NCBI GenBank assembly: GCA_020635725.1
Contig: JACJZF010000009.1
Location: 114,610 to 178,609, forward strand
Source: Flavobacteriales bacterium
GTDB taxonomy: Bacteria > Bacteroidota > Bacteroidia > Flavobacteriales_F > PHOS-HE28
Reading direction: 5' to 3'
DNA: 64,000 bases
The translations under genes were made by a program, and so were the position numbers. Position 1 is the stretch's first letter, and each line of letters opens with the position of its first letter. The notes under the pieces were generated by a model that did no database searches, was not told the DNA's origin, and saw only the letters and a list, made by a program, of their open reading frames with translations. Positions 17,201 through 25,247 of this stretch are shown here, piece after piece.

Positions 17201-17923
17201 ATGTGCCTGATCGCGCTAGCCTACAGAGCGCATCCCCGCTATCCGTTCATCGTTGCCGCCAATCGGGATGAGTTCTTCGATCGGGCCACAGCCCCTGCGC
17301 GTTTCTGGCCTGAGGCCCCGCACATCCTGGCCGGCAAGGACCTGCGCGCTGGAGGCACGTGGATGGGCGTCACCCGGTTCGGCAGGTTCGCGGCCATCAC
17401 CAATCACCGGGATATGCGTCGGGCTCCGGTGGTCGGGCCATCGCGTGGGTTGCTCGCCCTTGCGGCGCTCGATGCCGATCCGCCCCGCGATGGTGTGGAT
17501 CGAGAAGGCTACAACCTCATCTACGGGACATTTGATGCGCTTCGCTACCGGTGCAACATCACCAACGTTGATGTGGCCCTGGCGCCGGGCCTGCATGGGC
17601 TGAGCAATGCGGTTCTCGACACGCCATGGCCGAAGGTGACCAAGGCGGTGGAGGGCCTTCGGCAAGCGCTCCACGCCGATGAGCCGGATTCGGAACATCT
17701 CTTCAGCCTACTGGCCGATGAAACGGTGGCCGATGCGGACCTGCTGCCGGACACCGGACTGGGCTATGCGCGGGAGCGCGCGCTCAGTTCCATACGCATT
17801 GATCTGCCGGCCTACGGAACCCGCTGCTCCACCGTGGTCACCGTCGATGTCGAGGGCCAGGTCTATTTCGAGGAGCGCGATCTGCGAACCGGGCACGTGG
17901 TATGCGAACGCTTCGGGGTCTGA
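17201..17923 (+). CDS. NRDE/TANGO2-family protein
   Basis: 240 residues. Begins MCLIALAY with the invariant Cys2, then VAANRDEFFDRATAPA, the NRDE motif that names the family, and GGTWMGVTRFGRFAAITNHRD. An Ntn-hydrolase fold with Cys2 as nucleophile has been proposed for the family; human TANGO2 is linked to lipid and haem handling, but the bacterial reaction is unknown. It has its own upstream -7-like box and ends before a hairpin-rich intergenic stretch, so it is likely monocistronic. Confidence 0.88.
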   Translation: MCLIALAYRAHPRYPFIVAANRDEFFDRATAPARFWPEAPHILAGKDLRAGGTWMGVTRFGRFAAITNHRDMRRAPVVGPSRGLLALAALDADPPRDGVDREGYNLIYGTFDALRYRCNITNVDVALAPGLHGLSNAVLDTPWPKVTKAVEGLRQALHADEPDSEHLFSLLADETVADADLLPDTGLGYARERALSSIRIDLPAYGTRCSTVVTVDVEGQVYFEERDLRTGHVVCERFGV

Positions 17924-18110
17924 TGCAACATTCGGCACGGTCCTCGCGTTGAATCGGCAGGTCCGGTAAGGGACCAACGGCATATCCGATCACAAGGAGC
18001 GAGGCCATACGGCGTCAAAAGCTCCCTTCCGGGCCCGTAAGCAAGGAGATCGGAATACCCAGGAACCCGCCCCGTAAGGCGGGTTCCGCCATTCAGGGAG
18101 GATTCATCGA
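17924..18110. other. Gene-free stretch with three successive hairpins
   Basis: No ORF of coding appearance. Three hairpins in a row each carry GTAAG at the loop: 17960-17975 (GGTCC/GGACC), 18022-18048 (CTCCCTT/AAGGAG with one bulge) and 18062-18087 (10-bp stem). The last is the probable terminator between two convergent genes; the first two are unexplained. Confidence 0.4.
18062..18087. terminator. Bidirectional terminator hairpin between convergent genes
   Basis: Perfect 10-bp stem GGAACCCGCC (18062-18071) / GGCGGGTTCC (18078-18087) with loop CCGTAA. It lies between the NRDE gene and the minus-strand T9SS cargo gene. Neither side has a good T-tract. Confidence 0.6.
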
Positions 18111-19388
18111 TCAGCGCTGTTCGGTCGAAGCCAGCCGGATGACCTCATCGCCAACGCGCAGCAGGTACATGCCGGCAGGTGGCATGGCTAAAACAGCGCG
18201 CGCATCCGGCCGCATCCACGAACGGACAAGCTTTCCGCCGGCCTCGAATAAGGCCATGTGTCCGAGGGTGCGCCCATCGGTACGCTCAACGATCCAGCTA
18301 TCCGACTCGTACCGCACCAGGTAACGGCCTGCATCGCGCTCTCCGATTCCGTTCGTTCCCTCGGTGCAGGGCGCATAGAAGTGCACGGGTTGGCTCACGG
18401 GCAACGACCACACGATTGGCGAAAGCTCGGTGCCGTATCCGCTCTCATCCGTCACAAAGAACATCGGTCCACCCCCGGAAGGCGGATCTATCGGGCTCAC
18501 CAGGTACATGTACTCTCCCGGCGGCAAGCAGAGCGTATCGGAGTCGTACTGCACCGTTGGGGTCATCTCGAATTGCCCCGTGCCGACCGAAGTGCCCATC
18601 GCATCCCAGACCTCCCAGTTGAACGTTCCCAGGACCAGGGCCCCGCCGTAGTTGCCCATCGAGGGCAGGAAGGTGGCACAGGCCAGGGGTGGGCACAGGT
18701 CGAAGGCCGTATCCCAATCGCAGGCGAGATTCTGGGTGAAGCCGGTCCACAGCTCAAGCCTGCCGTCGAATACGGTGCTCGGTATCGCCACGCCGGGGAG
18801 CACGCGCAGCGCATGCCAACTGTCCACCCCGATCCCGAAGAAGTTCACCGTTTCCTTGGCCAGGGTGTCGCCCAAGTCGTCGAAGAGGATGAAGTTGGGG
18901 TAGTCGAAGATCTCCCCGGAAGTGCCATTGTTCTGGGCGTGTACCATGATCAGCGTGTCGGAGAAGGCATGCCACTGCACTGACACGATATCCAGGTCAG
19001 CGCAGGGTGAATCGCCGCTCACGGTGAAGAAGTGTTCCTCCTGTCCTGCCAGATCGAGCACGCCCATGGAGCCCAAGCTGAAGACCACTTGGTAATCACC
19101 TGCGGGAAGCATGCCGAGCGCGATGGTCTCTGTATGCGGCACCAGCACGGCAAGCCCGCCATTGTCAGCCGCTTGGATGGTGATGGTGACCAGGTTGCCG
19201 GCAACCTGGGCATCGGCGCTCACCACGTAGGCGCCGGTGCTGCTGAGGTCTCCGATCAGCTGCAGGCTAACCGCATCCGACACCGTAGGTGAAGCGGGTT
19301 GAGTCTGGATGCCGTTGATGTAGAAGTACGTCTGCGCTTGCGCTAGCGTGGCCGTGAAGAGCAGGCTGAGGAGTAGCGGGTTTCTCAC
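18111..19388 (-). CDS. Secreted T9SS-type protein of unknown function
   Basis: 425 residues with signal peptide MRNPLLLSLLFTATLAQAQ. The mature region is strand-rich, with cysteines in pairs, and looks like two or three beta-sandwich domains (one around LPAGDYQVVFSLGSMGVLDL). The last 70 residues resemble a T9SS sorting tail: short strands LGHMALFEAGGKLVRS and PAGMYLLRVGDEVIRL. It is expected to cross the outer membrane through the Por machinery and be released or surface-attached. No enzyme motif is seen, so adhesion or structural roles are possible but unproven. Upstream lies a DUF3667 gene. Confidence 0.72.
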   Translation of the reverse strand: MRNPLLLSLLFTATLAQAQTYFYINGIQTQPASPTVSDAVSLQLIGDLSSTGAYVVSADAQVAGNLVTITIQAADNGGLAVLVPHTETIALGMLPAGDYQVVFSLGSMGVLDLAGQEEHFFTVSGDSPCADLDIVSVQWHAFSDTLIMVHAQNNGTSGEIFDYPNFILFDDLGDTLAKETVNFFGIGVDSWHALRVLPGVAIPSTVFDGRLELWTGFTQNLACDWDTAFDLCPPLACATFLPSMGNYGGALVLGTFNWEVWDAMGTSVGTGQFEMTPTVQYDSDTLCLPPGEYMYLVSPIDPPSGGGPMFFVTDESGYGTELSPIVWSLPVSQPVHFYAPCTEGTNGIGERDAGRYLVRYESDSWIVERTDGRTLGHMALFEAGGKLVRSWMRPDARAVLAMPPAGMYLLRVGDEVIRLASTEQR

Positions 19389-19439
19389 GAGCGGTTGGTT
19401 TGTATGATGACGGTAATTGGCTTCGATGCGCTGCCTGTA

Positions 19440-20369
19440 TCACCAGGCGGTTATCACCGCGGAGGCGGCGAGCGCGAGCGCCACAATGGTCAGGTATAGC
19501 GCGGTGATCACCACGGCCAGCAGGATGCTGCTGCCCCAGGAACGTCGATAGGCCGTGCGGATGGCCCACGGGAGGTACACGGGAATCAGCAGCAGCGGCA
19601 CCGCGTTGAGCAGATTGGAGGATTCGCCGGTGAGGAGCATGGCGCTCGCTTTGATCATCTGCTCGAGGAGCAGGAGCATGAAGACCACCGCGTGGAAATA
19701 AAGCGCGAACACAAGATGCTCCGTGAAGTATCCGCGCCTGGACCAATTGAGCAGATAGAGAAGCAGCGCGAAGACAGGCAACAGCAGAAAGAGGCCTTTG
19801 CTGAAGTTCTGCCTGAGCTGGTCGGAGAACCGGGTGCGTGCCTCCGGGTCCTGCTGCTCGATCGCGGAGCGTAGGAGCCTCCTTTCCCAACTCGAGAGGT
19901 TTCGGCCGTTCGCGCGCATCAGGCTATCGATGCGCCTATCATCGAGATTCCTTGAGCGCGCCATGTCCAGCAACACGCTATCCACCGGGTCATCTCCACT
20001 GAATCGGATGACGCCCTGCTGGGCCGTTTCGTCCTGCGCTGAGGGTTGCTCCTGCGGCATCCACGCGAGAACAATGAAGAAGACCACGCTGGTGAACAGG
20101 TAGAGCCGCAACGGCGGCACATAGCGGGCACGTTGGTTTGCGTTGAAATTGCGCACCACCAGACCGGGTGGCACGAACAGGTCACGCCCTGTGCGCAGCA
20201 GCTTCGTGTCGAAGTTGAGCAGGCCGGCCAGCAGTTCTACTGCGAAGTGGCCGATGGGGAGCTTATGCGTGTGATTCTCCTGTCCGCACTGCGCGCAGAA
20301 ATTGTCACGTGGCCCGAGATGCTGACCGCAGTTCGGACAACGGTCGCTCATCTCGCGCTTTCGGGACAT
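19440..20369 (-). CDS. DUF3667 membrane protein with N-terminal zinc ribbon
   Basis: 309 residues. CPNCGQHLGPRDNFCAQCGQ near residue 11 is a two-CxxC zinc ribbon, followed by the DUF3667 core (FAVELLAGLLNFDTKLLRT, then NFNANQRARYVPPLRLYLFTS) and four or five hydrophobic segments. The family is widespread in Bacteroidota and uncharacterised. It lies 3 bases after yajQ on the same strand, so the two are co-transcribed. The middle portion (about 110-190) is polar and helical, between the first and second membrane segments. Confidence 0.82.
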   Translation of the reverse strand: MSRKREMSDRCPNCGQHLGPRDNFCAQCGQENHTHKLPIGHFAVELLAGLLNFDTKLLRTGRDLFVPPGLVVRNFNANQRARYVPPLRLYLFTSVVFFIVLAWMPQEQPSAQDETAQQGVIRFSGDDPVDSVLLDMARSRNLDDRRIDSLMRANGRNLSSWERRLLRSAIEQQDPEARTRFSDQLRQNFSKGLFLLLPVFALLLYLLNWSRRGYFTEHLVFALYFHAVVFMLLLLEQMIKASAMLLTGESSNLLNAVPLLLIPVYLPWAIRTAYRRSWGSSILLAVVITALYLTIVALALAASAVITAW

Positions 20370-20372
20370 GCC

Positions 20373-20864
20373 TCAGCTCTTCATGTTCTCGAACTGCAGC
20401 GGGAGCTCGAAGTCCTGCTGCCGGCACAGGGTCATCACGGCCTGAAGGTCATCGATCTTTTTGCCGGTCACGCGTATCATATCATCCATGATCTGCGGCT
20501 GCACTTTCAGGCCGCTGTCCTTGATCGCCTTCACGATCTTCTTGGCGGTCTCGCGCTCGATCCCCTGCTTCACCTTGATGGTCCGGTTCAGCGTCTTCCC
20601 GCTCGGAACGGGCTCGGCGCTCAGGTCGTAGCTCCGCACATCCACCTTCTGCTTGCCGCTGCGCTCGAGCAGGAGCTGAACAATGGCATCGAGCTTCATG
20701 TGGTCCTCGGTGCTAAGGGTGATCACCAGGGACTTCTTGTCCAGCTCCACGGTACTGTTGGTCCCGCGCAGGTCGTAGCGGTTGTCGATCTCGCGCTTCA
20801 CCACGTTCACGGCGTTGTCGAGCATCTGCGTGTCGACCTTGGAGAGGATATCGAAGCTGGGCAT
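20373..20864 (-). CDS. yajQ: YajQ-family nucleotide-binding protein
   Basis: 163 residues, starting MPSFDILSKVDTQMLDNAVN, the invariant family N-terminus; NRYDLRGTNSTVEL and the C-terminal DDLQAVMTLCRQQDFELPLQF also match. The fold is two ferredoxin-like domains. YajQ of Xanthomonas binds cyclic di-GMP, and E. coli YajQ binds RNA or nucleotides; the role in Bacteroidota is unknown. The ATG at 20864 is chosen because family members start exactly here. First gene of the pair with the DUF3667 gene. Confidence 0.93.
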   Translation of the reverse strand: MPSFDILSKVDTQMLDNAVNVVKREIDNRYDLRGTNSTVELDKKSLVITLSTEDHMKLDAIVQLLLERSGKQKVDVRSYDLSAEPVPSGKTLNRTIKVKQGIERETAKKIVKAIKDSGLKVQPQIMDDMIRVTGKKIDDLQAVMTLCRQQDFELPLQFENMKS

Positions 20865-20956
20865 GGCATTGGTTCTGCGCCAAAGATCGGATTGCCGGAA
20901 GAACAACGAGGGCCGCATCTCGCGATACGGCCCCCGTCGAACAATCCGTTCCAGGC

Positions 20957-22660
20957 TTACTTGTTCACCTGCACGCGGAATTCGCTGGTGCGCCCATCCT
21001 CATGCAAGAGGCTGAAGAGGTAGCTGCCGTTGGTCAGGCCCTGCATATCCACCACCAGGCCATCGGCGCCGGCGATGGCGCCACGGCGCTCAATCACCAG
21101 GTTGCCCTTCATGTCATAGACCCTGACATCCACCTTGCCGCTGACGCCCTTAAGCGGGATGCGGAGGCTTTCGGCCGTGGGGTTGGGGAAAGGCATGGCG
21201 TCGAGGAGCTCCAGCTCATCAATGCCGATCGTGTTCACGTTCACGGTCTGCAGTCCCAGAGAGGCGGGTCCGGTGATGCCGGTCCAGCCGTTATACCAGG
21301 TGCCATCAACACGGATCATGGTGGTAGGCAGCAGCGTGAGCTCCTGAACGCGGTCGTAGTTCAAGCTGTTGTCCCAACCATGGCGCACGATGCCGCTATA
21401 GGAGTCGAGGCAGGCCAGGTAGTTCTGGTTGTCTATGAGCTCGATGTTCTCCAGGAAGGGCACGTAGATAGGGGTGTTCACCAAATCCGATTCGAAGATG
21501 TACTCGCCGCTGGTGATGGAGGTCAGGCCTACATCGGTCGGGAGCGTGACCGGATCCACGATGGCATCGGTCCATTGGAAGAGGGTAACGGTGACGATCT
21601 CGTCGGTGAGCACCTGGTCGGCCGCGCGATCAGCGCTGAACCAGACCCCAGTGGCCGCCAACCGCGAAGCGTTGGGGTCCGAGAAATACATGCACGAGCG
21701 CTGCCCCGTGGTGTTGTCCGCAGCGATCACGTGCAGATTCGGTTCCGGCAGATGGGTGGTGGCGTTGGCCGGGGCATAGGTGATCACGTCGCCCACGGTG
21801 AAGGTGACCGCGATATCGTTGTTCACGGGGAAATCATCCGCGACATCATCCAGTACGCTGTACGCGATGCTGTACTGCCCGCTGTAGCTGGATTGGGAGA
21901 AATCCGGAAGCGTCACGTACAGGGAATCCTCGGCCAGGATGAAGGCCCCGGTGCTCGTCTCGTCATACACCACGTTCGAGCCATCCTGCGTGATCACGCA
22001 ACGCAGACGGGCCGTGTTCATGTCATTCTGCCCGTAGTTGTGGATCATTCCGCCTACCTGCATGCTGAACTCGCTGGCATTGCTGGCGATGTACGTGCTC
22101 AGGGCACCGATCCGTGGAACCAGAATGTCGTCCTTGCCGATCGCGAGGTTGTTGGCATAAAAACCGGTCTGGCTGCCGATGAAGAACTCCACATTGCAGT
22201 TGAGCAGTTCCTCGCGCAGCATCGCGCCGGCATCCTGGCTGATCATCACTACGGGAATCGACACGTTGGGTCCCTGCGTGCCAGCGCCCATGCCCACGGG
22301 CGCGCCAGCGGCGTTGTTGATGATGATGCAACCGATGGCACCGGCATTCTGCGCGTTCAGGGCCTTCTGCCCGAATTCGCACGTTCCGCGGTACACCACG
22401 GCGAATTTCCCGGCCAACTGGGAGGCGTTCACCAGCGGGTTGCAGCCCAAGGAGTCAGCTTCGGTGCCATCATCCACGAAACAGGCGAATGCCGTGAAGG
22501 ATGTTTCGTTCAGGTTCGGGGTCATGCCCCAGTTGTCAGCCCAGGTGAAGTCCAATGGACCCTCAAGGCCAGACGGCTGTTGCACGTAAACGGTCACCTG
22601 CGCTTGCAGGGCCAAGCCCGTGAGAAGGGCTGAGAAAGTGGTGAGTAGGGTTTTCTTCAT
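20957..22660 (-). CDS. Secreted PA-domain protein with T9SS sorting tail
   Basis: 567 residues with signal peptide MKKTLLTTFSALLTGLALQAQ. A protease-associated (PA) domain lies at about 60-165, recognisable by LAGKFAVVYRGTCEFGQKALNAQNAGAIGCIIINN and the following IPVVMISQDAGAMLREEL. PA domains normally accompany subtilases or zinc peptidases, but no catalytic motif is visible here. Strand-rich domains follow. The C-terminus (PFPNPTAESLRIPL, VRVYDMKGNLV, LTNGSYLFSLLHEDGRTSEF) is a textbook T9SS type A sorting domain. Exported to the surface or medium; function unknown. Own promoter region upstream. Confidence 0.85.
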   Translation of the reverse strand: MKKTLLTTFSALLTGLALQAQVTVYVQQPSGLEGPLDFTWADNWGMTPNLNETSFTAFACFVDDGTEADSLGCNPLVNASQLAGKFAVVYRGTCEFGQKALNAQNAGAIGCIIINNAAGAPVGMGAGTQGPNVSIPVVMISQDAGAMLREELLNCNVEFFIGSQTGFYANNLAIGKDDILVPRIGALSTYIASNASEFSMQVGGMIHNYGQNDMNTARLRCVITQDGSNVVYDETSTGAFILAEDSLYVTLPDFSQSSYSGQYSIAYSVLDDVADDFPVNNDIAVTFTVGDVITYAPANATTHLPEPNLHVIAADNTTGQRSCMYFSDPNASRLAATGVWFSADRAADQVLTDEIVTVTLFQWTDAIVDPVTLPTDVGLTSITSGEYIFESDLVNTPIYVPFLENIELIDNQNYLACLDSYSGIVRHGWDNSLNYDRVQELTLLPTTMIRVDGTWYNGWTGITGPASLGLQTVNVNTIGIDELELLDAMPFPNPTAESLRIPLKGVSGKVDVRVYDMKGNLVIERRGAIAGADGLVVDMQGLTNGSYLFSLLHEDGRTSEFRVQVNK

Positions 22661-22890
22661 CGCGTATTCGATTGGTGATGGTCTGTTTCACGGAACGAGC
22701 CGCTACGCAATGTTAACACCGGCGGCCCAATTCTAAACCGGTGGTCACAGGCCCAGCGCGTAGCTAGCCGGGTGCTCCTAACGGGGTGGCCGAGGCCGGC
22801 AGGAAGTCGGAGCGACCGGGCATTTGGCTTCAGGGCCAATGAGTTCGAGGTGTGCGTGGCACAATGCGACCCGACCCCTAACCTTGCAGC
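22661..22890. other. 230-base intergenic region between divergent genes
   Basis: Separates the minus-strand PA-domain gene from the plus-strand glycosyltransferase gene. A TAACCTTGC box at 22879-22887 abuts the glycosyltransferase ATG, and GCAATGTTA at 22707-22715 gives a similar box on the minus strand. No coding frame or RNA gene is convincing. Confidence 0.4.
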
Positions 22891-23847
22891 ATGGATCTGA
22901 CCGTGGTGGTGCCGCTCCTGAATGAGCGGGAGTCATTGCCTATCCTGGTGGAACGGCTGCACCAAGTGCTCCGCGGAATGGGGGTGAGCTACGAGATCAT
23001 CCTCGTGGATGACGGCAGCAACGATGGCTCGTGGGCCGAGGTTCAGCGCGCTGCGGCTGCCGACGCGCGCGTGAAGGGCATCCGCTTCGGGCGCAACTTC
23101 GGGAAGAGCCCGGCTTTGAACGAGGGCTTCATCGCCGCGCAGGGCGAAGTGGTGATCACCATGGATGCCGACCTGCAGGATGACCCGGATGAATTGCCGG
23201 AACTGCGGCGGATGGTGATCGAGGGGGGCTTCGACCTGGTGAGCGGCTGGAAGAAGAAGCGGTACGACCCCCTCATGAAAACGTTGCCCACCAAGCTCTT
23301 CAACTGGACCACGCGCCGGGTGAGCGGCGTGCTGCTGCATGACTTCAATTGCGGTCTGAAGGCCTATCGCAAAGAGGTGGTCAAGAGCATCGAGGTGTTC
23401 GGTGAGATGCACCGTTACATCCCCTTCATCGCCAAGAAGGAGGGCTTCGGCCGCATCGGCGAGAAGGTGGTGAAGCACCATCCGCGCCGATATGGAAGGA
23501 GCAAGTTCGGCTTCGACCGGTTCATCAACGGGTTCCTTGATCTGCTCACGATCACCTTCGTTTTCCGGTTCGGGCGCAAACCCATGCACTTCTTCGGTGC
23601 GGTGGGCACGCTCATGTTCGTGGTGGGCTTCTTCAGCGCAGCCTGGGTGGTGGGCGAGAAGCTGTACCACCTCTACGTGTTGCATGAGATGGCCCCGCGG
23701 GTGAGCGATCAAGGGCTCTTCTTCGTGGCGCTCACGGCCATGGTGATCGGTGTCCAGCTCTTCACCATGGGCTTCGTTGCCGAACTCGTGCGCCGTTACA
23801 GCCCGGAGCGTAACGTGTACCGTGTGAAGGAACGCATCGGGCTATAA
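22891..23847 (+). CDS. Membrane-anchored family 2 glycosyltransferase (DPM1/GtrB type)
   Basis: 318 residues. The GT-A catalytic domain spans about 1-230: TVVVPLLNERESLPILV, IILVDDGSNDGSW, then ITMDADLQDDPDE (the DxD metal motif) and the GCxxxYR-like DFNCGLKAYRKEV. Two membrane helices occupy about 232-258 and 272-297. This is the architecture of polyprenyl-phosphate glycosyltransferases (GtrB, ArnC, DPM1), which load a sugar onto undecaprenyl phosphate at the cytoplasmic face. The next gene, coding a polytopic membrane protein, begins 26 bases later and may use the lipid-linked sugar, but this is an inference. Confidence 0.88.
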   Translation: MDLTVVVPLLNERESLPILVERLHQVLRGMGVSYEIILVDDGSNDGSWAEVQRAAAADARVKGIRFGRNFGKSPALNEGFIAAQGEVVITMDADLQDDPDELPELRRMVIEGGFDLVSGWKKKRYDPLMKTLPTKLFNWTTRRVSGVLLHDFNCGLKAYRKEVVKSIEVFGEMHRYIPFIAKKEGFGRIGEKVVKHHPRRYGRSKFGFDRFINGFLDLLTITFVFRFGRKPMHFFGAVGTLMFVVGFFSAAWVVGEKLYHLYVLHEMAPRVSDQGLFFVALTAMVIGVQLFTMGFVAELVRRYSPERNVYRVKERIGL

Positions 23848-23873
23848 GCTCCCCGGCTCTCCATCTTTGAGGC

Positions 23874-25247
23874 ATGGGGCGCAAGGTGCTCGCCGCGTTG
23901 CTCATCCTCCTGCTAGGCCGGTATGTTGCCGCGGCGTTTTACGCGCATCCCTTCGGCGATGATTTCAGTTACGCGGTGGCCGGCGTCCGCACCGCTCTGC
24001 TTCCACGTCTTTGGGACGAGTTCAACCTGTGGAATGGCCGTTGGGCCAGCAACCCGCTGTTGCTGCGCGGCCCGCTGGTGCTGGGTCTCGAGCCAGGCCT
24101 CGGATGGTACCGGGTGGTGCCAGTGGCTCTGCTGGTCCTGCTCTTGGCCGCAGCGCGGAGCCTCGCGAAGGCGCTGCTGCCCGCACTGCGCGCCTCGGAC
24201 GCCTGGCTGCTGGCCGCCGGTATCCTCTTCCTCGGCCTCCAAGGCATGCCCGATCCTGGCGAGGGCATCTACTGGTACACCGGTTCGGTCACGTACACGC
24301 TTCCAAGCGCGGTGCTCTGGTTCCTGATGGCTTGGTACATCAAAGCCTGGCGGTTGTCGTGGCAGATCAGGCCGTGGCGATGGTTGCTCCTCGGAAGCGT
24401 CGCCTTCGTGATCACCGGGTTCAATGAGCTGAACATCGTGCTGATACTCGTGTCACATGTGATCCTCCTCCTCTTCGTGCGAGGCTCGATGGGCCGCGTG
24501 CCCAAAGGTCTTTGGCTGATCGCCGCGCTGGTGGTCGCCGGCTCGGCGCTGATGATCGCGGCGCCGGGGAATGCCACCCGTGGCGGTCAGTTTCCGCTGC
24601 GGCATGACCTGCTGCGGACCGCCGGCTGGGCTTCGGTTCAGACGATCCGGTTCCTCGGCATGTGGCTCCTATCCCCGGTGCTGTTGCTCGCCGCCGTGCT
24701 CGCTGCCGGTCGTTTGGAATGGTTGCGCGAAAGGTGGTCCCCGAGCCGCTCGCAGATCGGTCTACTGAGTCTGTACCTCGTGAGCATCGTTTTCATCGCG
24801 ATGGCCCTGCCGTACTGGGCCACTGGGCTGCTTGGTCAGCACCGCACGGTGAATGCCACCTGGCTCTTCATCCTGCCCGGCGTGATCGGGCTGTTGCTGG
24901 CGGTCACTTTGCGCTTCGTGCCGAAGCCGCCACCGCCGCGAACGCGATTCGTGGCAGCGGTGCTCTTGGTCGTCGCCGCGCTCCTGACCGGATCGAGCGG
25001 GACGCTCTCGCAGGATTGGCTCATGGGCCGGTTCCCGACCTTCGATGCGCAGCTGCAACAGCGCTACGGCCGGCTGCACGAGGCCGCAGTGGCAGGAGCA
25101 GCGGATCTCACGCTCGCTCCGATCGCGGACCCGCCGCGCGCTTTCCATTACCTCGATGGCGGCTCCGATCCCTCCGGTTGGGTCAACCGCTCCATGGCGT
25201 TCTACTTCGGGGCCGATTCGACCTTGGTGCGCGTGGAAGCGCGGTGA
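23874..25247 (+). CDS. Polytopic membrane protein, DUF6056-like, possible glycan-related
   Basis: 457 residues with about 10 hydrophobic helices and a periplasmic C-terminal tail. The first loop HPFGDDFSYAVAGVR places an acidic DD pair after helix 1, as in GT-C-type glycosyltransferases and DUF6056 proteins; WNGRWASNPLLLRGPL follows. Together with the polyprenyl-phosphate transferase upstream this suggests sugar transfer from a lipid carrier on the outer face of the inner membrane. That role is an inference; no catalytic assignment is possible from sequence alone. Its stop codon abuts the stop of the minus-strand L,D-transpeptidase with no gap. Confidence 0.65.
   Translation: MGRKVLAALLILLLGRYVAAAFYAHPFGDDFSYAVAGVRTALLPRLWDEFNLWNGRWASNPLLLRGPLVLGLEPGLGWYRVVPVALLVLLLAAARSLAKALLPALRASDAWLLAAGILFLGLQGMPDPGEGIYWYTGSVTYTLPSAVLWFLMAWYIKAWRLSWQIRPWRWLLLGSVAFVITGFNELNIVLILVSHVILLLFVRGSMGRVPKGLWLIAALVVAGSALMIAAPGNATRGGQFPLRHDLLRTAGWASVQTIRFLGMWLLSPVLLLAAVLAAGRLEWLRERWSPSRSQIGLLSLYLVSIVFIAMALPYWATGLLGQHRTVNATWLFILPGVIGLLLAVTLRFVPKPPPPRTRFVAAVLLVVAALLTGSSGTLSQDWLMGRFPTFDAQLQQRYGRLHEAAVAGAADLTLAPIADPPRAFHYLDGGSDPSGWVNRSMAFYFGADSTLVRVEAR

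Noticed and set aside
21002..22633. Long open frame on the plus strand opposite the PA-domain gene (543 codons)
   Set aside because: Antisense to a protein with signal peptide, PA domain and T9SS tail; the frame has no recognisable domain.
22740..22880. tRNA-like hint (GTTCGAG with nearby stems)
   Set aside because: No acceptor stem, D-arm or anticodon arm can be folded in proper spacing, so no tRNA is called.
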